Positions 1 through 12,084 of a stretch of 64,000 nucleotides of DNA are shown here, piece by piece. The notes below the pieces were generated by a model. That model searched no databases, had not been told where the DNA came from, and saw only the letters and a list, made by a program, of their open reading frames with translations. The stretch comes from Phascolarctos cinereus (Eukaryota; Chordata; Mammalia; Diprotodontia; Phascolarctidae). Location of the stretch: positions 14,327,001 through 14,391,000 of the forward strand of contig NW_018343984.1 in NCBI RefSeq assembly GCF_002099425.1, given 5' to 3'. Within the stretch, counting starts at the first letter, position 1; each line of letters starts with the position of its first letter. The position numbers and the translations under genes are program-made.

Positions 1-300
1 TGGGGGGATGGTATTACTTTCTTCAATAATAGGAAGAAGAGGCAGGGGAAGTTTAAAGGGAAAGATAATGAGTTCAGTTTTGGAAACATTGAGTTGATGA
101 TGTCTATTGCATATCAGTTAAAGATGTTTGAAAGGCAGTTGTGGAGATGTGAGATTGGAGGTCAGTGAAAAGATTAAGGCAGAATAGGTTCATTTGAGAA
201 TCATCAGCAAAGAGATGGTAATTAAATTCAGGGGTTTGATGGATCACCAAGAGAAACAGAAGAGGGGGAGAAGAGTGACCATCTTAGAACCCTGACGGTC
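1..300 (+). repeat. Fragment of long unnamed interspersed repeat, with duplicon copy
   Basis: The stretch with gataatgagttcagttttgg, a 'gttgagatg'-type block and 'gagaatcatcagcaaagag' recurs at 17930-18140 and 48050-48280. It belongs to a long non-coding repeat family common in this window. No protein is encoded. Confidence 0.55.
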
Positions 301-1117
301 ACCTCTTGGGTTAATGCTTTGGCTCCCCAGGGTTCTGGGCCGCTAACGTAGAGAGCACTCCTCTAGAGAAAATATCCAGTTAAAGTATTGTTGACATCAA
401 AACTTTATGAATCAGTGTAACATCCTATGTGAATGCAAGAATCTAAAATATTTCCGTGAAGGTTCAGGTGTCTAAGAATAGCAGATTATTAAAATGATAG
501 GAGTCAAATAAAACTAATTTGATTATTAATAAATTCAACAAATATTACCAAGTACCTACCATGTATGAAATACTGCATAAGGTTTAGAAGATATACAAAT
601 AAAAATTAAACATTCTCTACCCACAGGTAGCCCACAGTCTAGTGGAAGGATACAAGATGAACACAAAGAATTAGAAAACAGCGAGGAGTAAAGAGGGAAC
701 AAGAGAGATCAGCCAATGAGTTCTAGGACTTTTGGAAAAGAGACATTGCGGACTGATAGGTGGTGGGATCAAGGATGACTTCCCAGAAGAGATGGTACTA
801 AAATTGAAATGTGAATGAAGATAAGGGCTCTGAAAGGCACATGACAAGAAGGAAGTACATACTAGGAATGGGGCAGGGCTTGGGCAAATATCAAGAGACA
901 GGAGATTACATGTTGAACTCAGAGCAGCAAATTATTCAATTTGACTGGAACAGAAAAGGCAGAAAGGGAAGTCATAGGAAAGAGGCAAATTGGAGTCAGA
1001 ATCTGGAAGGCTTTAAAGATCAGATTCAGTGCTCTGCATTTCATCCTACTGTACTAGGGTACCAAGGAAGTTTTTTAAAGCAGAGGAGTGACACAGTCAG
1101 ATGTAGGATCATGGGAT

Positions 1118-1275
1118 CTTACATTTAGAGCTGAAAGGGATCTTAGAGGTAATCTAGTCCAATCATTTCATTTGTAACATGAGGAAACTCAGGCGCAGGG
1201 CATTAAGTGACTTGTCCAAAGTTACGTGAGCAGCTGGGTTTGAGCCAGTATTCATTCTACTACAGCACAATGCTA
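1118..1275 (-). repeat. MIR-like SINE fragment
   Basis: Reverse orientation. Contains catgaggaaactcaggc and taagtgacttgtccaaagtt, the reverse complement of the MIR/CORE-SINE conserved region. Confidence 0.6.
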
Positions 1276-1795
1276 GTCAGCATGTCCTCAGAAAAGAGTA
1301 ATGTGAGGAGGAAGAGAGGATTAGCAATCAGGAAGAGAGATCAGATGAAGTTTCATGGTAGAGAGAAGGCTTGAGCTATACCTTAAAGGAAGATAAAGAT
1401 TTTGAAAAGCAAAGATAAGGATGGAGGATATTCTAGGCAAGGAGGACTATTAGTATTAAATGTAATAAATGTACCAGGGGCCAGAATAGAACACAAAATA
1501 TCCAAGGGACTGAAAACACAGACACCATGTAGAATGTTCTGAGTGTAGGAAAATGGAGGGATAGTCGATTGGTATCTATACAATGTCAAGAAATCTATCC
1601 AAAGATACACTCCTTCCCCAGAGTGTTGGTTAAGCTCCCTCTGATAGGTTTGTGTTGTTGGGGTAGGGGAGGTGGGGAGGGACATAAGGTGGGTAGACAT
1701 GGATGAACTGAAATCTCTACCGCTGATGAGTATAGCTGAATTAATGAGACCACAGATTCATGTAATTATTTAAGTAATAGAGTGGGATAATAGGG

Positions 1796-1836
1796 AAGGA
1801 GGGAAGGAAGGAAGGAAGGAAGGAAGGAAGAAAGGA
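1796..1836. repeat. (GGAA)n microsatellite
   Basis: About 40 bases of gga/ggaag repeats, ending next to a SINE fragment at 1838. Confidence 0.85.
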
Positions 1837-2098
1837 AACACTTAGCAATACTCTATTATGTGCCAGGCACTGTCCTAAGTGCTTTATAAATATCTCATAA
1901 AATATAAAACTCTAGAAGAAGGGCCTCAGTGCACTGGGTAATTTATCTACAGGTGATCTGTGAATTAGAATTTCACAGAAGAAAGCATGACCAGGGTGCA
2001 ATTTGCATTTTATGAAGGGAATACCCACATTGACCTGAGGGAATACCCACAGACCATAGAAGTAATTATTCTTTTGCATTTCAAATATATTTCCACAG

Positions 2099-2204
2099 AT
2101 AGAATTTTAGTTCATGAATGGGCCCATTTGCGGTGGGGAGTGTTTGAGGAATACAATGAAGCCGAGCGTTTCTACCAGTCTAATGGACAAAATGTACCAG
2201 TAAG
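2099..2204 (+). pseudogene. CLCA4: CLCA copy A exon 4 (zinc-binding HEWAH motif)
   Basis: Acceptor ttccacag ends at 2098 and donor gtatga starts at 2205. The 106-base exon encodes [20 protein letters not shown], the conserved CLCA zincin motif, with HEWAH as the two histidine ligands plus catalytic glutamate. Same length and phase (enters phase 1, leaves phase 2) as exon 4 of copy B. The exon itself is intact. Confidence 0.9.
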
Positions 2205-3656
2205 GTATGATTATCTTCTTTTAACTTTTTGTGAACCACTTCAGATTGAAATCATCTTCTCTTGAGTTAATTTTTAAAAATATTTCAAATATCAAGATTG
2301 TTTTCTTTCAACTATAGACTATAACAATATTGTATGCATCATTAATTTCATTATAACCTTTTTTTCTATAATATGTGGCAGGTTCCTACCCCAGCATACT
2401 TCAAAGCAGAGGCAGTTATATCAAAGCACAGAAATTTTTTTCTGAATCTGAGGCACAAAATCATGACAGACCAACTCTTTGGTGTTGCTATATATGTCTG
2501 GAACAGAGAGACTTGCAAATGTGGTGTTAGATACAAGCTACCCCTAGAGAGATAGACCTAGCACATGTCCCTGCTGCCTCCTCAGGACATCAGCAGTACA
2601 TACTGACAGACGGAGATAGCAGAAACCCACCCAAATGCTGGAATACCATACCCTCACTGTACCAAAGGACCTACCTGGTCCTTTTCCTCTTTCTCCTCAT
2701 ACACAATGAGTCAGTTTCCTTAAGGTATTGAATGATTTTAGGAGGAAGCACAAGCAACATTCTATTACTTCTCAGTGTTCCACAGTGGGTAATTGCATCT
2801 CTCAAGGAAGGCAAGTGCCAGTATCCTTCCCTATGCAGGCTACACTTGCTCTCTTCCTGTATCTGCAGGAAACATACATTACTCTCCCTGTTGGGTTCAC
2901 AAAAGGCTTAGCATCAGTCAATCCACAAGCATCCATGAAACACCTGCTATGCTCTGGGTGCTGTCCTAGGTGCTGCGGATACAAAGGGAAGAGTGAAAGC
3001 CTCTGCTCTCAAAGACCTTGGGGGAAATAACCTGTACTTATATACATATATACACAAAATAGATGTGAAAGAAATGCAAGGTAATTGGGAGGGAGTCTTT
3101 GCTGTGCCCTTATTTCCTCTACATGCTTGGCTGGGCCAGAGAACTCTGAGAGATGCTCTTTTGAGAACTTTTGATCTAATGAATGAATGAAACCTTGTGA
3201 AAGAAGTCAATAAAAAGAAAATTGGATTCATAGGAATACAGATAAAAAAACTTGAGCTGCCCCACATGTTAGTGGTGATAACAACACTGAGCAGCTACTA
3301 TCGTTGCTGAGAATGAGGAAGATTCCCTCTTAATTCCCAAGAAGACAATAAGGAGCCTGGAGTCCATCCCTGTGAGCAGCACAGTCAGGGACACCAGTAA
3401 ACCTGACCTGGTACTTCCTGCAGACAGGCTAGCAGTGGGATATTCCAAGAAGCCCACCTGAAATTCCCTGCAGGAGTTCTCTGCCAAACAGAAATTGTTC
3501 TTCCTGGCTGCCTGAGACTTTCCTGCCTAAATGGGTTGCTTGATAGACACATTCAGTGATGAAGAATGATTGATGTGACAACATCAGGGATACACATAGG
3601 TTGGGGTGGTTCATACGAGCTGATTTTCTTAAAGTCTAATCCTAATTTGTTTTCAG
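2205..3656 (+). other. Intron 4 of copy A, no gene
   Basis: Mostly unique intron that aligns with 48591-50220. A fragment of the long unnamed repeat is at about 2915-3040 (ccacaagcatccatgaaaca). Short ORFs on both strands show no family features. Confidence 0.6.
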
Positions 3657-3832
3657 ATGTTCTGAAGCCATCACTGGTATAAATCAGGCATTTGTATGTT
3701 CTGGCGGCAGCTGTTCAAAACGATCATGCAGAACAGATCCCAAAACAGGAAAGTTTAACACAAACTGTTTTCTTACCTGATGAAGTTCAGACTGAGAAAG
3801 CCTCAATCATGTTCATGCAAAGCATCAATTCT
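3657..3832 (+). pseudogene. CLCA4: CLCA copy A exon 5 (frameshifted)
   Basis: Acceptor tttcag ends at 3656 and donor gtaagt starts at 3833. It encodes the cysteine-rich stretch (CSEAITGINQAFVCSGGSC) and, in another frame, [13 protein letters not shown]. The exon is 176 bases, two shorter than the B exon. The loss falls in the tgttttctt run (B: tgtattttctt) and brings TGA TGA into frame right afterwards. The two halves are therefore in different frames. Confidence 0.88.
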
Positions 3833-3896
3833 GTAAGTATTTGGATTATTCATTCTGAAGTCTGTAAAAAGAAGAAACAGGGCCTGTTCTAACCTT

Positions 3897-4045
3897 AAGA
3901 GCTGACATTTATGTAGCGTTAAGGTTTACAAGACACTTTGCCTCTACCTTCTTATTTGATGCTTAGAATGACCTCATTTGTCATAACCTTCATTCCTATT
4001 TCACCCATGAGGAAACAGAGACTTGGAGAAATGAAGTGAGTGATG
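3897..4045 (-). repeat. MIR-like SINE fragment
   Basis: Contains 'acatttatgtagcgttaagg' and catgaggaaacagagact, reverse MIR-type. The matching copy is at 50457-50605, so it predates the duplication. Confidence 0.5.
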
Positions 4046-4352
4046 CCTGATCCCACTGCTATCTCAGGGCTCTTTCCTCACCCCAGTCTCTCTATCAGAA
4101 CATCTGTCCAGATAACCTGAGGTAGGCCCCTTGGTCTAGGCAGCCCCTCAATGAGCCATTATTTCTCCAAAAGGGAAGGCTGAGCATAAAAAATCAGAAG
4201 AATACAAGAGAATACCACCATCATTGCTCCAATCCTCTTATTTCCCCCTCCCAATATACTCTGGATATTCTCTTTTACCTTAATATCTTGAAATTAAATA
4301 CCTTTATATCCCCAAAATAAATAAGCAGATTTGGGGCTTTTAGAGGGAATAC

Positions 4353-6571
4353 CTTCTTTTTTTCTCCTTCTTATGACTAAAATGTACACAATAAGAAAAG
4401 AAAAAGAAACATATTATAACCTTAAATATTGAAACTTCAATACAAAATAAGAAAACAAAAAATATATCATGTGCACAGCAGAAGGTAAGAGAAGATTAAA
4501 AATATATAGCAATAAAATTCCATTGCAAGAAAACCTATATAATAAATGTTACATATTGTCTTGAGAGCTGTCCATCTTTTCCTTGCTTCCTCATAAGTTT
4601 TTTTTGTTGTCTGCTGTGTACTTCTTTAAACAATTTATTTATTTTTTGTTTGAACATTCACTTCCATAAGAGTTTGAGTTTTAAATTTTCTCCCCTCCTA
4701 CCTCTCCACCCTTCCCAAGACAGCATGCACTCTGATATAAGCTCTACATACATATTCCAATTACAAATATTTTCACATTAGTCATATTGTAAAGAAGAAT
4801 TAGAATCAATGGGAGAAACCAAGAGAAAGAAGAAACAAACAAAATGAAACAACAAAAAAAGAGCAGATAGTATGCTTCCACATGCATTAAGATTTCATAG
4901 TTCTTTCTCTGGATAGCAGGTTCTATCATAATTCTTTCAGAGTTGTCTTAGATCTTTGCATTGCTGAGAAGATCTAAGTCTATCAAAGTTAGTCATTGCA
5001 CATTGTGGCCATTACTGTGTACAATGTTCTCCTGCTTCTGCTCACTTCAAGCAGCATTAGTTCATGTAAGTCTTTCCAGGTTTTTCTGAAGTCTACCTGC
5101 TTATCATTTCTTAAAGCACAACAGTATTCTATCATATTCACATGCCACAACTTGTTCAGCCATTCCCAAGTGATATACATCCCTTCAGTTTCCAATTCTT
5201 GGCCACCAGAAAAAGAGCTATAAATATTTTTGTACATGTGGGTCTTTTCCCCATTTTTATGATTTTTATGATCAAAAATTAATGTTTTAATTTCCTCTTC
5301 ATTGGTGGTGAATTTACCCGTTTCATTTTTGATACTGGTAATTTTGTTTTCTTTTTTCTTTTTTTTTAAAATCAAATTAACCAAGGTTTATCTATTTTAC
5401 TGGGTTTTTTTTCATAAAACCAAGTCTTAGTTTTATTTATTAGTTTATTTTTTCTTAATTTCAATTTTAGTGATCTCTCCTTTGGTTTTCAGAATTTCTA
5501 ATTTAGTATTGAATTGGAGATTTTTAATTTGTCATTTTCCTAGCTTTTATAGTAGCATGCCCAATTCATTGATCTTCTTTCTCTATTTTATTCATGCACA
5601 CATTTGGAGATATAAAACTTCCCCTAAGAAGTACTTTCACTGTATCCCATAAACTTTGGTATGTTGTCTCATTATTTTCATTCTCTTAGATGAAGTTATT
5701 GATTTTTTCTTTGATTGGTTGTTCAATCCACTCATTCTTTATGATTTTGTTATTTAGTTTCCAATTAATTTTAGTCTATGTTTTCATAGCTCTTTATTAC
5801 TCCTAATTTTTATTGTGTAATGATCTGGAAAGGATGCATTTAACATTTATGCCTTTCTGCATTGGATTGTGAGGTTTGGTGCCCCAAAAGATGGTCAGTT
5901 TTTGTTCCTTTTTATCCACATGAAATTTCCTTCACAGGTCTAACACATCTAACTTTTCTACAATTCTATTCACCTCCTTAACTTCTTTCCTGTTTAATTC
6001 ATGGTTAGATTTATCTACTTCTGAGTGGAGAAAGTTGAGGTCCCCAACTAGTAGAGTTCTATTGTCTATTTCTTCCTGTAACTCCCTTAACTTCTCCTCT
6101 AATAATCTGAACACTATACCACTTGGTGCATACAAGTTTAGTAATGATATTGCTTCATTCTTTATGGTTCCTTTTAGCAGGATGTAGTTTCCTTCCTTAT
6201 CTCTCTTAATTAGATCTATTTTTGCTTTTTCTTTGTCTGTTTTTTTGTTTGTTTGTTTCTAATTCAGCTAAAGCTTAATATATTCTACTCCAGCTTTTTA
6301 CCTTTACTCTGAATGTATCCCCCTGCTTCAAATGTGTTTCTTATAAACGACATTTGTAGGATTATAATTTTTAATCCACTCTGCTATCCACTTCTGTTTT
6401 ATAGGAGAGTTCATCTCATTCACCTTTACAGTTATGATTACTATCTGTGTCTTTCTCTCCATCCTATTTTTGCCTTTCTTTATGCTTTTTACTCTCCTTT
6501 CTCTATTTTCCTCCTCACTAGAGTTTTGCTTTTGACCATTTCCTCCCTCAATCTGCCCTCCCTCATATCCG
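4353..6571 (-). mobile_element. L1 LINE, ORF2 internally deleted, left duplicon only
   Basis: Antisense L1. In sense order: part of the ORF1-ORF2 spacer (to 6571), endonuclease start (VNEMNSPIK-like, about 6400-6480), endonuclease core (LLVGDLNFLHSEVDKS, about 6040), linker (ITSIKNETGKFTT, about 5300), then a jump to the ORF2 C-terminus (DFRKTWKDLHELMLLEVSRS, about 5060) and the 3' UTR (4610-4985). The reverse transcriptase is missing. The direct repeat gagggaatac occurs at 4343-4352 and 6572-6581. The right duplicon has one uninterrupted copy near 50925. The insertion therefore followed the duplication. Confidence 0.85.
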
Positions 6572-6624
6572 GAGGGAATACTTTCTTGGGGATTGGAAGG
6601 GATAAAGGGTCACTATATCCTCAA

Positions 6625-6940
6625 TAGCTCTTTTTTCTCAATTACATATAAAAACAATTTCTAACATTCATTTAAAAATTTTTTTGAGTTCCAAATTCTC
6701 TCTATCCCTTACTCCTCTTTGAGAAGACAAACAATTGCTGTAAATTATACATGTGTAGTCATGCAAAACATATTTCCATATTAGCCATGTTGTAAAAGAA
6801 AACAGACAATCCCCCAAAAAAGAAAGTAAAAAGAAATGATTCTTTGACCTGCATTCAGACTCCATCAGTTTTTTCTCTGGAAGTGGATAACATTTTTCAT
6901 CGTGAATCTTCTGAAATTGACTTGGATCTCAATAGCTGTT
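6625..6940 (-). mobile_element. L1 3' end fragment shared by both duplicons
   Basis: Antisense L1 3' UTR (ttttgagttccaaattctc, agccatgttgtaaaagaaaa). The same fragment lies at 50968-51285, so it was in place before the duplication. Confidence 0.75.
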
Positions 6941-7139
6941 TTTTTAATGTTTAATTTTCTGTGAAACATTATCCCATCTTTTATTATTATCTTAAGTTAC
7001 TAGCCTTCTGAAAACTATTCATACATATAAATAAGTTTAATGTAGTCTTTTCAATCTAAGTGATTTCAGCATTCTCACTCAGAAGCCAAATGCTTCTGAC
7101 TGACTGACAGAAACACTGTGTTCTAATTTAGAGGGAAAA

Positions 7140-8078
7140 GGCTGACTAATCTAAGGTTTCTGCTTTCTGGATGTCTGATGAGGCTTTACAAATAGCTGAG
7201 GAAAGAAGGAAAGTAAAAAGGGAAATATATCATCAACTAAATGCAGAATTCCAGATAATAGAAAGGAGAAATAATAAGATTCTCTTAAATGAGCAAGCAA
7301 AGGAATAGAAAGAAACAATAGAATGAGAAAGACTAGAGATAGTTTCAAAAAAAGTTCAAAATATCATGAGCATATTTCATGCAAAAATGGACATGACAAA
7401 AGACAAAAATAGAATAGGCTTAATAGAAGCAGAAGAAATTAAGAAGAGGGTGCAAGAATACACAAAAGAAGTATGCAAGAAAAATATTACCATCACCAAT
7501 AACCACAATGGTGTGGTTAATGAGCTAGAGCCAGACATCCTGGAGAATGAAGTCAAGTGGGCTTTCAGAAGCATTGCTAACAATAAGACTAGTGGAGGTG
7601 ATAGAATTCCAGCTGAGTCATTTAAAACCCTAAAAGATGGTGCTGTTAAAGTGCTGCACTCAATATGCCAGCAAATTTGGAAAACTCAACAGTGGCCACT
7701 GCATTGGAAAAGATCAGTTTACATCCCAATCCTAAAGGAGGGCAATGCCAAGGAATGTTCAGATTACCAAACACTTGTGCTCATTTCACACACCAGCAAG
7801 GTAATGCTTAAGATTCTGCCAAGTGAGGCTTCAGCAATATCTGAATCAAGAATGAGAAGAAAAGCAGGATGGTTTTTGAAGAGGCAGAGAAATTACAGAT
7901 CAAATTGTCAACATTTTCTGGATCATGGAGAAAACAAAGGAATTGCAGAAAACCATCTCCTTCTGTTTCATTGTCTACATTAAAGCCTTTGACTGTGTAG
8001 ATCACTATAAAATGTGGCAAGTTCTCAAAGAGATAGACATATCAGATCATCTTACTTGTCTCCCAAGGAATCTGTATT
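7140..8078 (+). mobile_element. RTE LINE fragment (left duplicon), 3' part lost
   Basis: Sense RTE of the marsupial BovB-like kind. The 7366-7983 frame includes [33 protein letters not shown] and [20 protein letters not shown], typical of RTE reverse transcriptase. Similarity to the right copy (from 51490) stops at 8078, where this copy jumps to sequence matching 56320. About 3.9 kb, including the 3' half of the element, has been deleted here. Confidence 0.88.
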
Positions 8079-8079
8079 A

Positions 8080-9290
8080 CTATTTTTTCTACATTTTTTA
8101 ACATGTTCACAAAGATACTTAGTCAAACATTTTGCTGAAATCCAGATGCCTGATGTTGCCGTGATCTTTCTCTCTAGTGAGCTGGTGACAAATGGAATCC
8201 AGCTCAGTCTGACATGATTGGTTCTTCAGGAGCCTGTGCTAGCTTTCAGTCATTGTCTCTTCTCCTTGTAAGTGCTCACACTCAAATCAAGCTCAAAATC
8301 CTAGACTCAAAGAAGAGTCTAGTTGGAAAGGAACCTGGAAATCACCTCGTCCATTTCTCAATTTGTGGACTGAAGAACAATGTGGGCAAAGGTATGCTGG
8401 TAAATGCTTAACAACTGACTCTCTGGGAAAAAAAAATACATGCAAGACACCTTTTAAGTGTTACCTGCATTGTTAACATCGTCTCTTCGCTTTCCTAAGT
8501 CTATACCAGTGTGTCAAACTCAAATAGAAATGAGCCCATTGATTCACGCAGAAGAATCCCTTTACCTATATACTGACATGGTTTAAAAATGTAATCTTAT
8601 CTATATTTCATTGCTTTTTATTTATTTTGTTGAATATTTCCCTATCTGGTTTCCCTGTGCATGGGCGACCTGTTTGTCACCCCTAGATACTCAATGAAAC
8701 AATAAACTTAGCCCTGATTTGTAGTATTCGCTGATTTCAGAGGTGAAAATGCTCATACTAAAAATTCAATTATTGACTCTTAGAGTTGGTTCTAGAACAC
8801 TCACCCAGCAGTCCCAGAGACCATTTCTGGGGGGTCCTTTAAGTCAAAACTATTTCATAATAATACTAAGCCATTTTAATTTCTAATGCAGTAAATATAA
8901 ATAGGTAAAACAAACATAATAAACACAAGGCCTTGAGGGAAGGATCCTCAATAATTTTTTCAGTGTAAATGAATCTCAAGAGCTAATTACCTACTCCAAC
9001 ATTTTCACTATGCAGGTGAGGAAACTAAGGTTAAATGACTTGGTCAAGACAGTGGAAGGAGCAGGCCTAGAATCACAGGAGCGTTGAAGAGTTTTTCAAA
9101 TGAATTACATTCGCCCCCAAATCATCATAGGGTTTCTAGTTGGATTTATTATATTAATGGTTTTCAGAAAGGGCTCTTCACACTTTTTGTGTCATGGACT
9201 CCTCAATACTCTGGTGAAGATTTTGGACCCTTTCTGATACTCAAGTTTTAAGTGCATGAAATGAGACACTCAGGATTACAAACAAAACCA
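8080..9290 (+). other. Intron 5 of copy A, unique sequence
   Basis: Aligns with 56325-57480. A short reverse MIR-like fragment (caggtgaggaaactaaggtt) is at about 8990-9070. No gene seen. Confidence 0.6.
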
Positions 9291-9292
9291 AT

Positions 9293-10035
9293 TGTATTTT
9301 TTATTAATTTATTTTTAGTATTCAACATTTACTTCCATAAGCTTTTGAGTTTTAAATTTTCTCCCCTCGCTCCCCAAGACAGCATGCAATCTGATATAGG
9401 CTCTACATATACATTCCTACTGAACATATTTTCACATTAGTCATGTTGTAAAGAAGAATTAGAACCAATAGGAAGAAGCACAAGAAAGAAGAAACAAAAT
9501 AAAACAGAATTTTTAAAACAAAGCAAATAGTATGCTTCAATCTGCATTCAAATTCCATAGTTCTTTCTTTGGATGTGGATAATATTTTCTATGGAGATGT
9601 ATTAGATCCTTTCACTACTGAGAAGAGCTAAGTCTATCAAAGTTAGTCATCACACAACATGGATGGTACTGTGTATGACATTCTCCTGGTTCTGCTGACT
9701 TCACTCAGTATCAGTCCATAGAAGACTTTCTAGGTTTTTCTGAAGCCTGCTAGCTCCTCATTTCTCATAGCACAATAGTATTCCACTACATTCACATACC
9801 ACAACTTATTCAGCCATTCTCCAAATGATGGGCATCCCCTCAATTTCCAACTCTTTGCTATGACAAAAAAGCTGCTAGAAATATTTTTGTATGTGTGAGT
9901 CCTTTTCCCATTTTTATGATCTCTTTGGGATGCAGCCCTAGAAATACTATTCCTGGGTCAAAGGGTATGCACATTTTTATAGCCCTTTGGGCAGAGTCCC
10001 AAATTGCTCTTTAAAACGAAAGTCAACTATATTTA
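9293..10035 (-). mobile_element. 5'-truncated L1, left duplicon only
   Basis: Antisense L1 3' UTR and the ORF2 C-terminal region up to about 10020. The right duplicon has no L1 at the same point (about 57475). Flanks caattgtatttt and caactatattt look like a degenerate target-site duplication. Confidence 0.8.
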
Positions 10036-10137
10036 AAAAGGCATTAAGAATGTCTTTTCAAAATCTAGTTCACAGACCCAGGATAGGAAGCTCTAGCTTA
10101 TGTTTCTGTATTAACCCATGCAATTGGGCTTTTTCAG

Positions 10138-10359
10138 GTGGTTGAATTTTGTACAGAAAAGAACCATAACAAAGATGCTCCAAATGCTCAAAACCAGAAG
10201 TGCAACCTCAGGAGCACATGGGAAGTGATCCAAGAATCAGAAGACTACAAGACATCCACTCCTATGACAGCACAAAATCCACCTGAGCCAAGCTTCTCAT
10301 TGAAACAGATCTGAGAAATGGTCCTGTGCTTAATTCTGGATAAGTCTACAAGCATGGCG
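10138..10359 (+). pseudogene. CLCA4: CLCA copy A exon 6 (premature stop)
   Basis: Acceptor gctttttcag and donor gtaagc bound a 222-base exon, phase 0 to 0. Translation runs [20 protein letters not shown], then LRSTWEVI, and ends with LILDKSTSMA, the first MIDAS motif (DxSxS) of the VWA domain. A TGA lies after FSLKQI where copy B has CGA (arginine), a likely CpG-type C-to-T change. Otherwise the length is the expected one, so this exon is the reference for judging the 2-base loss in B. Confidence 0.9.
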
Positions 10360-10904
10360 GTAAGCCAAACCTGCCCCATTCTCCTGGAGGTGGGAGGGGT
10401 GTGTTGACAGCATATGGTGGACCCATAGAATCTTAGGCTTGTTGGAAATCACATTGACCTCACGGTTTAAAAGAAACTAAGAGCAGGGAATCACTCACCC
10501 TTCACCTAGTTTTCCCTCATACTCATACTTCCACTCCTCCTCTTTCTCCAATAAAGATTCATAGTGAATTATCCCCTGTATCAAGATGACATTTTGATTG
10601 TCAAAGAGTGACTAAGCTAAGAATTTGGTCAAAATTAATTTCCAAGCCCATCAGAATCTGTATTCTCTGCTAACCAAACTATCCAGTCAGCTTTGTATGA
10701 CGTCATATTTTCTTCCTTTGTTGATGACTGTGCAAAATCATCAAATATTCCATCTAAGAATGTGGCACAGATTCCACACTTTCAAAGACCAGAAATTTCA
10801 TTAATGTGGGCATGCTGTACCCTACCACACCATTCCCCACTGATCAAAATGGCTTAGCAGTCCCAGCATAGAAGTTCATTAGTTTCCTTGGTCAAAAATT
10901 ATTC

Positions 10905-11110
10905 ATTAAGAGCCAGTGTGGTATAGAGGATGGAGAGCTGACCTCTGAATCAGGAGGATCTGGTTTCAGTTCCCATATCTGGTATGTACTGGTTAGAAAA
11001 TTCTCTAAAACTGTTTAGAGAAGATGCCAACCTGCCTTGGTAGAGAGAGTTACCCCATCTGGGAGTTCCCTACACCAGTGAAATCACAGGTTTCATCCCT
11101 ATTCTACATG
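10905..11110 (+). repeat. SINE with 'cacaggtt'-type tail
   Basis: Head gtgtggtatagaggatgg and tail ccctacaccagtgaaatcac. Similar copies at 58515-58715 (duplicon partner) and 39755-40000. A tRNA/CORE-like head is joined to a distinctive 3' block ending in 'accagtgaaatcacagg'. Confidence 0.55.
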
Positions 11111-11613
11111 GCAGTTCATCCCTGGTAATGTGGCTCAAATTAAAAGGCAAAAATATTTCATAGAACTTCTTTCATTTACTAAGCCCAATGCTACCTCATT
11201 TACAGCCATGCTCCCAATTAACATCCCATGCTTCAGTGTTTTCAGAATCTGCTAATTTGTTAACAAGAGTCCACCAATGCACAGACAAACCTTGCCACCA
11301 TTTAAGCTTTGAGAGTTACCATGGCTGAAACATGCATTGCACCTATGGTTACCTGGCAATATATGTCTCTCTAAATTTAAGTGGCCTTATCCTCAGATGG
11401 CAAATATACAGCCTGTCTCTCAGACCATTCTCAAATCCTTTCTAGCCTAGAAGAATACTCCAGATCTTGTGTTCTATTTGCTAATCATGGAGAATCCAGA
11501 GTGTCCACCATGGGACTTAGAGCCCCTAGAATTCCATATATGGGCTTAGTCCATCCCGCTATAGTTTGCTTGTAGAAGACCACTCACCAATTTGACTTGT
11601 GTTTTTCATGCAG

Positions 11614-11841
11614 AGTAAGAACCAGCTAAATCGCCTGAATCAAGCTTCCAAACTCTTCCTGCTTCTGATCATTGAAAAATCATCCTGGGTTGCGATGGTC
11701 ACATTTGACAGTGCAGCCTCTGTCCAAAGTGAACTGGTACACATAGAGACCAATGCTGAGAGGAACACCCTCATTACCAAGTTACCTGCTTTCACTTCAG
11801 GAGGAATATCCCTCTGCTCTGGACTCAGATCAGCATTTACG
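11614..11841 (+). pseudogene. CLCA4: CLCA copy A exon 7 (VWA domain)
   Basis: Acceptor ttcatgcag and donor gtgaaa bound 228 bases (76 codons, phase 0). It encodes NRLNQASK-like [29 protein letters not shown] and [13 protein letters not shown]. The reading frame is open throughout. The threonine expected in GGTSICSG (MIDAS loop, present in B) is isoleucine here. Confidence 0.88.
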
Positions 11842-12084
11842 GTGAAATCAACTCCCCTCCACTGTCTCTATTGTAGTGGATATTTTAAAAGTGAATTTCT
11901 ATTCTGAATGTCCCTCACTTGGCTACTGTCTAGTACAAATCTGATGCCTCTAAAAACTGAATGTGTTTCCAGGGAGGGAAAGAATATCAAGAAATGGTGA
12001 TGTGGAGAAATCCTAATCAAATTCAGCCCACAAATAGTAAGGACTTAGTGCTGAACTAAGGAAGAAAGGAAGGAAGGAAATCAA

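Larger units (their letters stand above)
413..2018 (+). repeat. Segment present only in left duplicon: repeat copies in intron 3
   Basis: The right duplicon goes straight from the match of 410 to the match of 2020 (about 48395-48430). The left copy has about 1.6 kb extra. It contains a copy of the long unnamed repeat (about 530-1110), a reverse MIR-like SINE (about 1118-1275), a GGAA run, and a fragment with gtgccaggcactgtcctaag. It could be an insertion here or a loss in the other copy. Confidence 0.6.

Noticed and set aside
7366-7983. 205-codon plus-strand frame that looks like a gene
   Set aside because: It is a fragment of RTE LINE reverse transcriptase without the rest of the domain.
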